Source: Hygrophila difformis (taxonomy: Eukaryota > Streptophyta > Magnoliopsida > Lamiales > Acanthaceae). Taken from it: a DNA stretch of 64,000 nucleotides. The translations under genes and the position numbers were made by a program. A model generated the notes under the pieces. The model was not told where the DNA came from. It was given only the letters and a program-made list of their open reading frames with translations, and did not search any database. Location of the stretch: contig JAOANR010000010.1 of the NCBI GenBank assembly GCA_030278955.1, forward strand, positions 20,924,444 through 20,988,443, written 5' to 3'. Shown one piece after another: positions 11,901 through 22,131 of this stretch (position 1 is the first letter of the stretch; the number at the start of each line of letters is the position of its first letter).

Positions 11901-11938
11901 TAAGAACAAACCAAGCAGATTCAATGTCGGCTGAATGA
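8906..11938 (+). CDS. Tat pol: reverse transcriptase, two RNase H domains, integrase
   Basis: The ORF is 1010 residues. RT covers about residues 130-330, with FMDGYSGYNQI, MPFGLKNAGATYQR and the catalytic YIDD near 266. A Ty3-type RNase H follows at about 410-490, but its first strand (LYIAAAEES) lacks the usual catalytic Asp. A second, archaeal-type RNase H at about 560-690 has FDGSK, NNQAEYKAL and GDSQIVI. The integrase zinc-binding segment (HEGICGAH, CRECQKH) is at about 767-810. The catalytic core (MDIIG, TDRG, GQAEATNKQ) follows to about 940. The frame stops at 11936-11938, before the natural end. The start overlaps the protease stop by four bases, so this may be reinitiation or the trace of a frameshift. 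Confidence 0.9.
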   Translation: MMDAQPNQAIEFESAELEVSDDKAGWSKLMEAIPKGTPDFKAQDPLKMVNVGTDEHPREIPLSANLDQQMTSRFKEVLIEFKDCFAWDYTEMPGLERSIVEHRLPIKEGFRPHKQPARRAAPEIVPRIKEEIEKLLAAGFVRPAKYVEWLSNIVPIIKKNGKLRVCIDFRNLNIVTPKDEYMMPIVDLLIDSAAKQGVLSFMDGYSGYNQIFMAKEHVHKTAFRCPGAIGIYEWVVMPFGLKNAGATYQRAMNYVFHDLIGECVEVYIDDVMVRSKDMESHLDDLRRVFTRMRLHGVKMNPAKCAFGVQAGNFLGFLVHNKGIEVYANKIRAIQEARPPHDKKSLQKFLGKIGFLRRFLANAAGKSKPLTDLLRLKKEGEFKWGVDQQKAFEQLKQSLMNPPVLVPPILGRPLKLYIAAAEESIGALLAQEDDEGRDRAIYYLSRILRDAELRYSLIHKLCLSLYHACQKLEYYIQPRQVIVVASVDIVKVMMNDPISSRRMAKWAMKLNAYDLKYQPLRAMKGQIVADFLADHAMLPMSDDIGDQVRPKEINEVGIVYLQPWIMMFDGSKAASGVGAGFTLHTPEGKIYKYFVQLPNSYMNNQAEYKALISGLRRLIEEGVRAIVIRGDSQIVIQQLLGDFSVKSSQLIRLYEEAIGLVEEFDEVYIEYIPREKNELANELAQHAARYRLMPIAGNLEIYLAETEKAEWIKKIAQTLENPSEASPVEKQKVMDYIVIGGLLFKRAIDGVLLRCVGEEDAKRVMGGVHEGICGAHRAGKSMKWSIIRLGYYWPNMGVDCEKYAKGCRECQKHGPIQKLPVEELHIMIKAWPFRGWAMDIIGKIHPSSSKRHEFVLVATDYFTKWAEAQAYVSISQEEVIEFIKRQLIYRFGISQTILTDRGTVFVGEKVKAFAKEYGIKIVHSSPYYPQGNGQAEATNKQLIGIIKKMIEDQPRKWHEKLSKALWAYRNAKTSATGFTPFRLTYGMDAVLPAEITVPTLRTNQADSMSAE

Positions 11939-11945
11939 TTGTGCG

Positions 11946-12275
11946 ATGAAAAATGAATTATTGGAAGTTAACCCCGATTGGGTGCAAGCCTTTGAGAATT
12001 TGCATAGAAATAAAGATATTGTGGCCGATTGGTATAATAAGCGAATTCGTGTAAAGCGATTTGAAGTCGATGATTTAGTTTGGAAAGGTATATGGCCACC
12101 TAAACAGAAGGATGGCCGATTAGGTAAGTGGAGCCCCAATTGGGAGGGGCCATTTATTGTTAAGACGAAATTGCCGAATGGAGCATACATGTTAGTGGAT
12201 GAAAATGGTGAGCAAATGTCAAATCCAGTAAATGCGAGATATATGAAGAAATATTATCCATCAGTGTGGGATTAA
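11946..12275 (+). pseudogene. Integrase C-terminal domain, frameshifted from pol
   Basis: This 109-residue frame continues the integrase in a different frame. It contains WYNKRIRVKRFEVDDLVWK and GKWSPNWEGPFIVK, the typical C-terminal DNA-binding module of Gypsy integrases. The shift lies between about 11930 and 11946. There is no chromodomain, as expected for Tat. The natural stop is at 12273-12275. Confidence 0.75.
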
Positions 12276-12303
12276 ACATCAAATAAGGCGAAAAAGTAAA
12301 GAT

Positions 12304-13025
12304 TTTATTGCATGAGCAAGCATTACAGAAAGGTACTACTTCGGCCGAAAACGGCGTAGATAGTCCGAAATTACAATATACAAGGGAAACGTCCTATCCT
12401 ATGCAGGCATATACAAGGGAAAGGTCCTTGAAGGATGCTCAGCCTTGTAAAAATGCCGCTTAAAATTATCAGCAAAACAGAAACAGGGCACAATTACTTG
12501 CCCCAGAACAGTATTGCCGATTTTAGTCCTACCACTGAACTTCTACTCCTGGATACGCTAGAACGAATGGTACAACGTCCCAGAGGTAGAAGTCAAACTC
12601 GGGTACAGCATCCGCACTATCTCAGACAGAAGTAGGAGGAGTGCAGCGAGGCAGTCACCCAAAAACGATGGAAGGGGGAGGGGATGGAGCAATAACTAAG
12701 GGCAGTTATTCCCCCATTAGATAGTCCGACCGGATATGCAACCGCAAAGTAGAAAAGAGGAGCACGTCCGCATAGCCGTCGAGACCTGCATTTGGAATAA
12801 TAAATAGAGATCCTCGCCCGTACGAACATGATGGAAAGGATGTTAGCTGAACTCGTGCTGCATGAGCGAAAAGTTTTCGTATCACGTCTGGAAATCCTTG
12901 AGGATACATGATCCGAATACCATGGAGGCACTGGAGATAAAGGATTGAATAAAGAAAAGAGGAGAGTCATATTGCTAGAACTGAAGAAGTGATGGATAAG
13001 CATCAACAAAGGCCGGGTATTTATA
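12304..13025 (-). other. Candidate short antisense transcription unit
   Basis: On the minus strand a TATAAATA (13025 down to 13018) is followed about 700 bases later by AATAAA (12309 down to 12304), as in a compact polymerase II unit. Two overlapping frames are open: 12617-13009 (130 residues) and 12706-12909 (67 residues, starting MYPQGFPDVIRK). I recognise neither. The shorter frame looks more protein-like, and its tail reads GLDGYADVLLFSTLRLHIRS. Function is unknown. The unit lies inside the Tat element, antisense to gag-pol. Confidence 0.4.
13018..13025 (-). promoter_or_regulatory. Minus-strand TATA box of the short antisense unit
   Basis: TATAAATA read on the minus strand in the context TTCTATAAATACCCGGCC. 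It is as good a match as the LTR TATA box, and it points into the open frames below 13009. Confidence 0.5.
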
Positions 13026-13346
13026 GAAGAAGGATAAGTACTCGGCAGAGGAAACGGTCAATATTAAATGTTATTTATGGGAAAATGTTACAGCTGATTC
13101 CCGGAAAAAGCTGCTAACATTCAGAAATCAGTAATGAAGAAGACCAAAAATTATGGGATGAATGAGATACGAATCGTATTGCAGAAAATAAAAAGATACG
13201 AATCCAAGTACATTCCGTCGGCCAATACAACTTACAAAAAAGAAAAGGGGCCGACAACAGTTAGCAAAAATAGCCGAAATTCATATTCAAAGGAAAACAG
13301 GGCGAAATTTCGGCCCATATACAGAAACAAGTAACAAAAAGGAAAC

Positions 13347-14973
13347 TAATGATCCGCGCTGTCATCAAAATGGATATCATCGTCCAATCCTTGAAGAGCG
13401 TCGATAGAAGGGTTAACTACAAACATCATCAGATCCGAGTCCGCTGTCGAAGAAGGGCCCGGAACATTGCTAGAAGAAGGACGATCGGTGGCCAAATCAG
13501 CGCCAGCATCAGATTTCCCTAGATAAGTAAAAGAAAAAGGACGATGGAGTAAGAGGACATAAAAAGTAATCAAATGACAAAAGGGAGAGGATAGAGTACC
13601 TGCAGGAGCTTTTGAAGATGAAGGAGCATCACCCGACGGGGAAGATTCCATCTCCGACGGGTCCAAAGGGAATAAAGTTGGAGGAGAAAGGACGTGAGCA
13701 GTACTCTTCCCACCAAGGCTTTTGATAGCCGTATCAAGGTGGGCCAACTAAAGATTGGGTATCGGCCCACTTCTCCTGAAAGGTGCCAAGTATGTAGTTG
13801 TTGAAGCTTGACCGCAGGGACAAGTAAGAAGCATCCCGGTGGGAATCCAAAATATTTGCTTTAGGAGCTTCGGCCGATTGACGGAGAAATTTTATTGATC
13901 GTTTCAAACCGGCCGATTTCTATCTAGTTTGATCTAAAACTAATTGCAGCTCCTGCTCCTTTTGTTGAAGTTTGGCTATCTCTAAGCGGATCGAAGAAAG
14001 ATCCTCGAAGTACTTATGCTCCCGGGACTCCGTTTCAGAAAGGATGTCCATTTGAGCCCGATACTCCACCGAATAGTTGTTGAAAACAACTTGAGAAGCT
14101 GCTACGGCTTCGCGTTCGGCGGCAAGTTTGCTTCACATCTCTAAGTGTGCTCTCAGTTCTTGGTCCAAGGAGAGGACAGACTTCATAATCGTCTGAAGAG
14201 GGCCATTCAGGTTCAATAGAACCATCTCCTCATGGAAGTGTTGTTCAAGATGAGACAAAAGAAGAAGGATTGGTTTCGGATTGATAAATTCTACATCGGA
14301 TTGCCTAGCGATCATGTTACACAACTTTCCTAAACAACCTTCGAGATGTGCTGAAGGGTCTCACGGGAGAGAAGTCGAAGGTACAGGAGAGAAGAATTCA
14401 TCCAAAACATGCCGATCGGGAAATGGAGACAAAGGGACCGGATCGGTAGAAGTGTTACCAACAGTCGTACCACCAGGTATAGGATCAAGAGATTCCAAAA
14501 CCGCCGAAGATGGAGGTACAGTAGAATCCCCGACTGGTCGGAGAAGGTCAACAGAAGGAGAAATAACAGGATCGGTTGAAACATGATCCTCAACCAGTTG
14601 CCGGGGTTCGGCCAAAGAAGGACCAATGGGCTGCAGCCGAATCAGTAGCACCAGTCGAAACACGGGGGTCAGCAATAAGGGAATCCGAAGCTGCGGTCGA
14701 AACAGGTGAAATGGTGGACGATGGTAGAGCAGAAGAAACCTAAGGAAGGAAAAAAATGAACGAATGATGATCAGCTGTAAAAAGGGAGTGCATAAAAAAA
14801 AAAAAGAGAAGTGGAAAAACAACAAACCATAAGGCAAGCGGAGGGGATTCTGCCGAGGGGAGAGCGAGAGGAACGCTTCCTAGTCTGTATATGAGGAAGA
14901 GAGCTGGCAAAAGGGGCCAAAGACGAAGCAGGTCTTTTTCGGCCAGGATCCGAAGTAGAAGGATGGAGGATAC
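13347..14973 (-). pseudogene. Downstream exons of the antisense mobile-domain gene
   Basis: This continues the minus-strand gene whose first exon is 16570-15046. Exon 2 runs 14973-14828 and joins exon 1 in phase through GT-AG splice sites. It encodes a basic Ser/Arg segment (RKRPASS, TRKRSSRS). Exon 3 starts at 14739 and is Ser/Thr/Pro-rich, with a frameshift near 14630. Further on, a coiled-coil stretch (LEIAKLQQKEQELQLVLDQ) has an in-frame TAG near 13922. A last intron of about 90 bases lies near 13600-13515. The final exon ends acidic at a TAG (13346-13348). The exon set is broken, so a full-length product is unlikely from this copy. Confidence 0.5.
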
Positions 14974-15045
14974 CTAAGTTCAAAATGGCAGCCGAATGAG
15001 TGACACAAGATGGGAAAGAAGATAATAATTAAGAAAAAAGCATAC

Positions 15046-16570
15046 CTGGGCGAGAAGAAGAAGGCGAATCGAGAAGACGTTGGGAAGTGGAATCCGGTGA
15101 AGACAGAGGATAAGAAGAGAAAGGCAAAATGGGCAAGAAACCACTCCGCCGCAGTAGTGGTTTGAGATCAGCACTAAAGAAAGTACGAGCAACATCGTCC
15201 CACCAAAGCCGAAAACGAGATGTAGAAAGCCCAGGGCGAACAAGGAACTTCAGAACATCAAAATCGATTAAACGCCGATGATAAGTAGAACATAGCCGGC
15301 GGCTGGAAGAAGGAGTAAGTCGCTTGTCAACCCGACAAGCCTCTACCAAATCCTGGCCGAAACCAAATTGGCGGCTAACCAGATGAGGATTGTAAACCTC
15401 GAAAGGAATGGTAGCATTTGGAAGAGCCATAGAACCATTGAAAATATGACGAGGAAGAATGCAACGATTCCAAACTTGAGCGAGAGGTAAGGGGAGGAGG
15501 TCGCCAAAAGGAACAGTGGCAATCTCTTTTGCCCAAGTAAACTCGGTTCCCCGATAGTGATACTGAGAAAAGGATTGATCAGTAGTTCGGCCTAAGAAAT
15601 AACTGATCCAATGAGGAACCGACATAGCGGGAAACGATGTCCCTAAAAGGTCGGGGCCAACAAAATAGTCAGGCTGAATGTCGTGGGGAGGGAAACCAGA
15701 AATGTCACGAAAATGCCAAACTAACCATAAGTGAAGAAACCATAGAGGACCTCGAGCCTTGTCCGAGGAACCTTTCTCCCAACCCGAAACAGTAGCTGAT
15801 ATGCCTGCATATAGATGAGCAATGAAGAAATCGGCCAATGGTAAGGTGTCAGTGGCAATAATCGCAGAGGCCAGAGGAAATGTTTCAAGAAGAACCCCTT
15901 TAGAAGAAGTGCACCAGAAGAACCGCGTCAGAAAATACATCATGAAAGCCAATGGTTCTTGAGAGTGAGGAACGGGAGAAGAAGCATCACTCTGATGGTT
16001 AACTATCCAATTGCTAAAAGAGTTGGAAGACGGGAAGCCAGTGGACTTCTCTGTAGGGCGAGATTTAGAAGAAACACCAAGATTATCCCCACGAACGTAA
16101 AGACTTAAGAGGAGTTTCACATCCTGAATGGTGGGGGTCATCATCCCCCAGGGGAAACAAAAGCAGTTCACAGAGGGATTCCAAAAACACAAGAGTGCCT
16201 GAATGGGGCGAAGGTCAGTTGGAAAAGGCAAAGTACTGAGAGCGATCGATCGACGGATAGAAGATTTAGACCAGGAACCACGGCAATAGGGCTCGAAATG
16301 ACGGTACCAAGCCACATAATCTGCAGAGGGTGAAGGCCAGTTAGGAAAGGGTGAAGTGAAAAGTTGAGAGGAGAAATAAGAGGAATACAGGGGTATAGAA
16401 CGGTTTTCAGAGAAAATACAAGCGGTACACTCATCGATTTCTTCAGGAATACCCAGTGGGCCTAAGGAGTAGAAGTTTTCAGGGAGATAACGAACTGCAG
16501 AATGAGAAGCAAAAGAGCTCTCGATCTTGAGGAGTTCTGACGAAGGAACAGGAATAGATTGGGGATCCAT
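15046..16570 (-). CDS. Plant mobile domain protein, exon 1, antisense in the Tat element
   Basis: The frame opens at the ATG at 16570 (MDPQSIPVPSSELL) and is open for over 500 codons, so this exon is intact. It resembles the plant mobile domain (aminotransferase-like) family, with blocks such as FPWGMMTPTIQDVKLLLSL and LASAIIATDTLPLADFFIAH. Host members of the family act in silencing and genome stability, and many copies ride on transposons. The exon ends at a GTATG donor at 15045, in phase with the acceptor before 14973. It is antisense to gag-pol and sits between pol and the 3' LTR, where Tat elements are known to carry extra ORFs. Function in the element is unknown. Confidence 0.7.
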
Positions 16571-16737
16571 TGAAGAAGACGAGTAGAGAGAAAAGAAGGA
16601 AATGAAGTTGAAATGACGGTTTTATGTTGAAGGCAGAGGTTAATGATGACGGGATTCCTCGAAAAGAAGAAATAACCGTCAGGAAGAGCGAGGGAAAAAA
16701 TTACTTGTGCTCTTTTCGGAACGAAAGGTCGCCCAAG

Positions 16738-16750
16738 TAAGGAGGGCATC
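16738..16750 (+). other. Polypurine tract of the Tat element
   Basis: AAGGAGGGCATC lies immediately before the 3' LTR, where plus-strand DNA synthesis would be primed. It is short but correctly placed. Confidence 0.55.
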
Positions 16751-17432
16751 TGTTGGGGCCACAAAGAATAGTGGGCCGCGAGGAAAAAGAATTGGCCATA
16801 GAAGATGGGCCGAAGAAAGATTTCTAAAAAGAGTTGGGTTTGAGATCTATTGGGCCAAGAAATTAAAAGAAAACGATCCAAAGCAGAAGAAAAGACCCGA
16901 ACGGAAGAAGATTTCGGAAGGAAAAGATTTCGGCCGAAATGGAATCAAATCAGCCGATTGAGGAAGATGGGAATCGACTTAGGGGAATCGGCCGGAGAGC
17001 GGTTATTTCAGCTCCGCTATAAATAGGGGATGCCATACACAAAATCAGAGAGATCAATCCAACCCCCAAAATTCCTTTATCAAATTTACTTCTTTGTATC
17101 TTTGCTGCTTTCTTTACAGCTTTCCTTTACAGTTTTTCCTAGACTCTAGCTTAGCTTGTAGCGGTTACTTCCAAGTCCACCGTTGTTTCTTAACAACTGG
17201 TAGTTTGGTTCTAGTTTTTCCGGTGAATTCGCCGTTGTTTCTTAACAACAGGTAGATTCTCCATTGTATTTTGTTGCCATTTGAATACTAAGGAATATTC
17301 AGTCAAGTTTGGGCGTAATTTGGCAAGTTTGGGCGCATTATCATTAATCCGGACCCGTAACCGGTTTGATCCTTTTTTCCGGTAGCCTCCCTTGAGGAGA
17401 AAAAGGTCCTTTGGCACACACAGAGCCAAACA
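16751..17432 (+). repeat. 3' LTR of the Tat element
   Basis: 682 bp, matching 4827-5508, and followed by the GTTGT target duplication. The TATA box copy is at 17018-17025. By eye there are about six substitutions and two single-base indels relative to the left LTR. Confidence 0.92.
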
Positions 17433-17461
17433 GTTGTGAGCAAAAAAAATAAATAAATAAA

Positions 17462-17620
17462 GTCTTGTAAAGGGGATGAGAAATTGCCCGAGTGGCCAAG
17501 TCCATGTCTTCCAACCCTAGGGTTGGGGGTTCGATTCCCCATCCGGTATTTCTCTGACTTCGGCTCCTCCAAAAAATAATGCTAAAGCCTTGTAATGTAA
17601 AAATTTTCTTTTCACAACTC
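17462..17620 (+). repeat. tRNA-derived SINE-like element
   Basis: An A-box-like TGGCCAAGTCC (17493-17503) and a consensus B box GGTTCGATTCC (17528-17538) are about 25 bases apart, as in a tRNA-derived polymerase III promoter. No acceptor stem can be formed, so it is not a tRNA gene. A T-rich tail follows near 17600. No target duplication is certain. Confidence 0.5.
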
Positions 17621-17665
17621 TTGGATTAACATAGCATGGCTTTCTGGGCAAAGCTAAACGAATAA

Positions 17666-17713
17666 CACTAAAAAAAAATTCCCCTGGGAAATTTTCAGCG
17701 AAATTCTGTAGTG
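17666..17713. mobile_element. Possible 48-bp CACTA remnant
   Basis: It opens CACTA and closes TAGTG, with TAA on both sides (17663-17665 and 17714-17716). The size is extreme, and the inverted repeat beyond the five terminal bases is weak, so chance is possible. Confidence 0.3.
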
Positions 17714-17762
17714 TAATTTTTGTTTATATATTTTTACGGTGATATACTATTATACTAGCATA

Positions 17763-19914
17763 TCTATATAATAAATCCTGAATACTTTTTGGCATGTGCA
17801 GACTATATTGTCCTTTTCCAAAATAACTCAATCATTTTAATTTTAAGGGTTAATCAGTACTTATACCATCATTTTATAGATCAACGGACCTAAAAAAGAC
17901 ACATCAGCGCTGATTAATCATCAAGATACACGTCAGCGCTGATTAATTCTACCTACGCCATGTCATCAACTTTTAATACTATATTTAGATCATAAATCTA
18001 TGGATCTATATATTATATACAAATCTTTAAAAAATCTTTCTATATTTTCAAAAGATATAAATGATAAACAAATTATAATATATTTGATGGTTAATAAATA
18101 TTTAATTAAACATATACTTCTCTATTATAAATTCTTTAATTGAATATATATATATATATATCCAATATATATTATAATAGTTGTACTAAATTTTGAGCCT
18201 AAAGTATTTTTTTTCGATAGGCACAATTATTTCTATCCATGTACTTTTTTTTAAAACTTTAATTAAACATATACTTAAATTTAATTAAACATATACTTAA
18301 ATATAATAGTTGTACTTTTAATTCTTTATTTTTTTTCGATAGGCACAATCTATATATTCTTCAATTTAATTAAACATATATATAATTAACTTATATTATC
18401 CATTTAAGTTATAATTAATCTGTTTATAAGAATTATATATTATGGTTTTAAAAAGTAATTTAACCTCAAAGATATGCATATCTATCATAAAGATGCATAT
18501 CAGTTTAGAAGGTAAAATCACTTCATTTTAAAATTCAATTACAGTAGGATTGCAATATATTGATCTCCTCCTAAATCATGTAATCATATTTTTATTGTGC
18601 TCCATATATTAACCTTTTAAGTTATAATTAATCTCTTTATAAAAATTATATATTATGGGTTCAAACAATAATTTTACCTCGAAGATATGCATATATATTA
18701 CTCCCTCCGTCCCACTAATTCCATCTCATTTTTCTTTTTGGTCCGTCCCGTTATAATTGTCACATTTTCCTTTTTGAAAATAATTAAATATATTAATTAC
18801 CAACCCCACTACCATCATATCACATTAATAAATAAATATATTAAAATTTCAAACACACAACTATCACATTACACATAATAAATCAATTAAAAATTCAAAT
18901 ACATTACAATCACATCACATAAATTCCTAATTTACCCCCACTATAAATACTAATTTGCCCCTACATTAAATACTAAATATCCCCACGTAAAATACCATGT
19001 CAAAAAGAAGTGGGACACTATTAGTGGGATGGATGGAGTATAAAATACTTATCAAAGATGTAGAAAGTAAAATCACTTCATCCTAAAATTTATTAAAAAA
19101 ATTCATGACCGTATGATTGCAAATCTATCCATCCCCACCATTTACTCCTAATATTAGAAGATAATATAATAAATTTTGGAACTATAACTATATGGTGATA
19201 CCTATATTGTTCTTTTAAATTATAACTAATTCTCTTTATATAAAATATATATTACGGGTTTAAACAATAAAAATACATAAAGAGATCTTTAAATAAATAT
19301 ATATACTATTTTCACTAAATTATTTAGGAGTACTAAAATTTAACTTTTTATTGAAAAAAACTTTTGAAAAACTACATAATAATATAGATAAAAAAGGTAC
19401 TCCATCACAAAGAAAATTTCAATATATTATTTTGTTACATAAAAATCACCATCATAATAATGTATATATTGTATTATTAATATGGATATCATACCATATA
19501 TATTCAATATTTGTATTATTGTATACAATCAACATGTTTTTTTTTCTGGTTATTAAGAGTGGGTTACCAAGTCGAATGTTTAATATATTTAAACATTTTA
19601 ATTATACATATAATATTTATAATTCGAGGCGGTAATCTTAGTGAATTAATTTTTTCATTGATATTATATTTTCTTTGTATACAAATTTGAATTTATCTTT
19701 GGTATGTATTAAGAAAAAAAAATTAAACTTTTTTCTTTACTTTTTTTTTCTTTTTTCATTTTGACAAAAAAACGATAATAGAAACTATATCTTATAAATT
19801 TTTTTCATAAATATAATAAAATAACAAATTAATTGAGTTAATATTTGTTTGTATTAAAAATAAATTAATACCCGTACACAGAGCCCGTACGCGGAGCGCG
19901 GGAGAAAAATCTAG
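17763..19914 (+). mobile_element. Non-autonomous Helitron 1
   Basis: The left end is TCTATATAATAAATCC after an A. The right end is a GC-rich hairpin (CCCGTACGCGGAGCGCGGG) followed about ten bases later by CTAG and then T. These are Helitron ends, with no target duplication. The last 1.5 kb is nearly identical to Helitron 2. It codes for nothing. A Stowaway is nested at 18701-19038. The 5' end is less certain than the 3' end. Confidence 0.7.
18701..19038. mobile_element. Stowaway MITE inside Helitron 1
   Basis: It begins CTCCCTCCGTCCCACTAAT and ends GTGGGATGGATGGAG, with TA on both sides. CTCCCTCCGTCC is the classic Stowaway terminus. The same element sits at the same position in Helitron 2. 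Confidence 0.8.
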
Positions 19915-20082
19915 TAAGTATAAATCTTAATCAATATAATAAATTAAAAAATTAATTATTTCTAACCATATTTTTGTTAATTTATCAAAATATATATTTA
20001 AAAGAAATTATTCTGCTATAGAAGATTTTATTTAAATTTTAATCCTAATTTGTGGCATCGGGTATAATTGGGAATTTAATCT

Positions 20083-21654
20083 TCTATACCATAATAAATC
20101 ATGGAACTATTTTTTTTGTGTTGCTTATATTATCCCTTTAAGTTATAATTAATCTGTTTATAAGAATTATATATTATGGTTTCAAAAAGTAATTTAACCT
20201 CAAAGGTATGCATATCTATCATAAAGATGCATATCAGTTTAGAAGGTAAAATCACTTCATTTTAAAATCAATTACAGTAGGATTGCAATATATTGATCTC
20301 CTCCTAAATCATGTAATCATATTTTTATTGTGCTCCATATATTAACCTTTTAAGTTATAATTAATCTCTTTATAAAAATTATATATTATATTATGGGTTC
20401 AAACAGTATTTTACCTCGAAGATATGCATATATATTACTCCCTCCGTCCCACTAATTTCGTCTCATTTTTCTATTTGGTCCGTCCCGTTACAATCGTCAC
20501 ATTTTCCTTTTTGAAAATAATTAAATATATTAATTACCAACCCCACTACCATCATATCACATTAATAAATAAATATATTAAAATTTCAAACACACAACTA
20601 TCACATTACACATAAATAAATCAATTAAAAATTCAAATACATTACAATCACATCACATAAATTCCTAATTTACCCCCACTATAAACACTAATTTGCCCCT
20701 ACATTAAATACTAAATATCCCCACGTAAAATACCATGTCAAAAAGAAGTGGGACACTATTAGTTTGGATGGAGTATAAAATACTTATCAAACATGTAGAA
20801 AGTAAAATCACTTCATCCTAGAATTTATTAAAAAAATTCATGACCGTATGATTGCAAATCTATCCATCCCCACCATTTACTCCTAATATTAGAAGATAAT
20901 ATAATAAATTTTGGAACTATAATTATATGGTGATACCTATATTGTTCTTTTAAATTATAACTAATTCTCTTTATATAAAATATATATTATGGGTTTAAAC
21001 AATTAAAATACATAAAGAGATCTTTAAATAAATATATATACTATTTTCACTAAAAATATTTAGGAGTACTAAAATTTAACTTTTTATTGAAAAAACTTTT
21101 GAAAAACTACATAATAATATAGACAAAAAAAGGTACTCCATCACAAAGAAAATTTCAATATATTATTTTGTTACATAAAAATCACCATCATAATAATGTA
21201 TATATTGTATTATTAATATGAATATCATACCATATATATTCAATATTTGTATTATTGTATACAATCAACATGTTTTTTTTGCTGGTTATTAAGAGTGGGT
21301 TACAAAGTCGAATGTTTAATATATTTAAACATTTTAATTATACATATAATATTTATAATTCGAGGCGGTAATCTTAGTGAATTAATTTTTTTTTATTGAT
21401 ATTATATTTTCTTTGTATACAAATTTGAATTTATCTTTGGTATGTATTAAGAAGAAAAAAAAATTAAACTTTTTCTTTAATTTTTTTTCTTTTTTCATTT
21501 TGAAAAAAAAACGATAATAGAAACTATATCTTATAAATTTTTTTCATAAATATAATAAAATAACAAATTAATTGAGTTAATATTTGTTTGTATTAAAAAT
21601 AAATTAATACCCGTACACAGAGCCCCGTACGCGGAGCGCGGGAGAAAAATCTAG
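20083..21654 (+). mobile_element. Non-autonomous Helitron 2
   Basis: It begins TCTATACCATAATAAATC and ends with the hairpin CCCGTACGCGGAGCGCGGG, a short A-rich spacer, CTAG and T. The body repeats the last 1.5 kb of Helitron 1 with small differences. It is separated from Helitron 1 by 168 bp. Both copies also contain internal diverged repeats beginning AAGTTATAATTAATCT. Confidence 0.75.
20438..20773. mobile_element. Stowaway MITE inside Helitron 2
   Basis: The termini CTCCCTCCGTCCC and GGATGGAG have TA on both sides. It corresponds to the copy at 18701-19038, with a short deletion near its right end. Confidence 0.8.
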
Positions 21655-21706
21655 TGGTTAGAAATATTAATGTAGCCGTTTGGCGTTCACCCTAAAAGAT
21701 ATAGTA

Positions 21707-21980
21707 CTACCTCCGTCTAATTCATAATGACCCGTTTGATTTTTTGGTACTATTTACTGTATATAATTGAATATTGATTCAATTTACTACAAGTACATAA
21801 TACTAATAATATTAAAGAAAAACATAGTGAAATTTTTCATTTTTAAATTCGTCTTATCACATAATTTTAAAATATACGTTTTATATACTTTTAACTTATA
21901 TACATTTTAAAATCTTAACCGTTAAACAAATATATTAAACAAATATATTAAACTTCGTATGCAATTCAAATACTCCATTT
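21707..21980. mobile_element. Stowaway remnant
   Basis: It starts CTACCTCCGTC after TA. The next part resembles the reverse complement of the copy at 26185-26439 (GTTTGATTTTTTGG region). The right terminus cannot be placed exactly. Confidence 0.45.
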
Positions 21981-22122
21981 TTTGGTGAGTAGTTGTATTT
22001 CTTTGGTGGATTATATATTAGTACAAAGTTAGAAAAGGTATTGCGTGGTGCCCACAGCGCCACAGCCAACAGATAGCGACAACTTCCAACATGTCGTATC
22101 TATGACTATATATCCCCCCGCT

Positions 22123-22131
22123 ATATATATT
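22123..22131 (+). promoter_or_regulatory. Candidate TATA box of the 5-phosphatase gene
   Basis: TATATATAT in the context CCGCTATATATATTATAG lies about 150 bases before the start codon. It is the best TATA match in the proximal region, but the DNA is AT-rich, so the call is tentative. Confidence 0.4.

Larger units (their letters stand above)
4827..17432 (+). mobile_element. Ty3/Gypsy retrotransposon, Tat/Ogre type, complete, 12.6 kb
   Basis: Two 682-bp LTRs with TG...CA ends bound the element, and GTTGT flanks it (4822-4826 and 17433-17437). A primer site follows the left LTR and a purine-rich tract precedes the right one. The order is gag, protease, RT, RNase H, a second archaeal-type RNase H, then integrase. 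The second RNase H and the long region between pol and the 3' LTR are marks of the Tat lineage. By eye the LTRs differ at about six substitutions and two single-base indels, so insertion is recent. Gag has an in-frame stop and a frameshift, and integrase has a late frameshift, so this copy is probably not autonomous. Antisense genes occupy 12304-16570. Confidence 0.92.

Noticed and set aside
17472..17545. Functional tRNA gene
   Set aside because: A and B boxes are present, but no acceptor or anticodon stem can be formed. A SINE-like origin is more likely.
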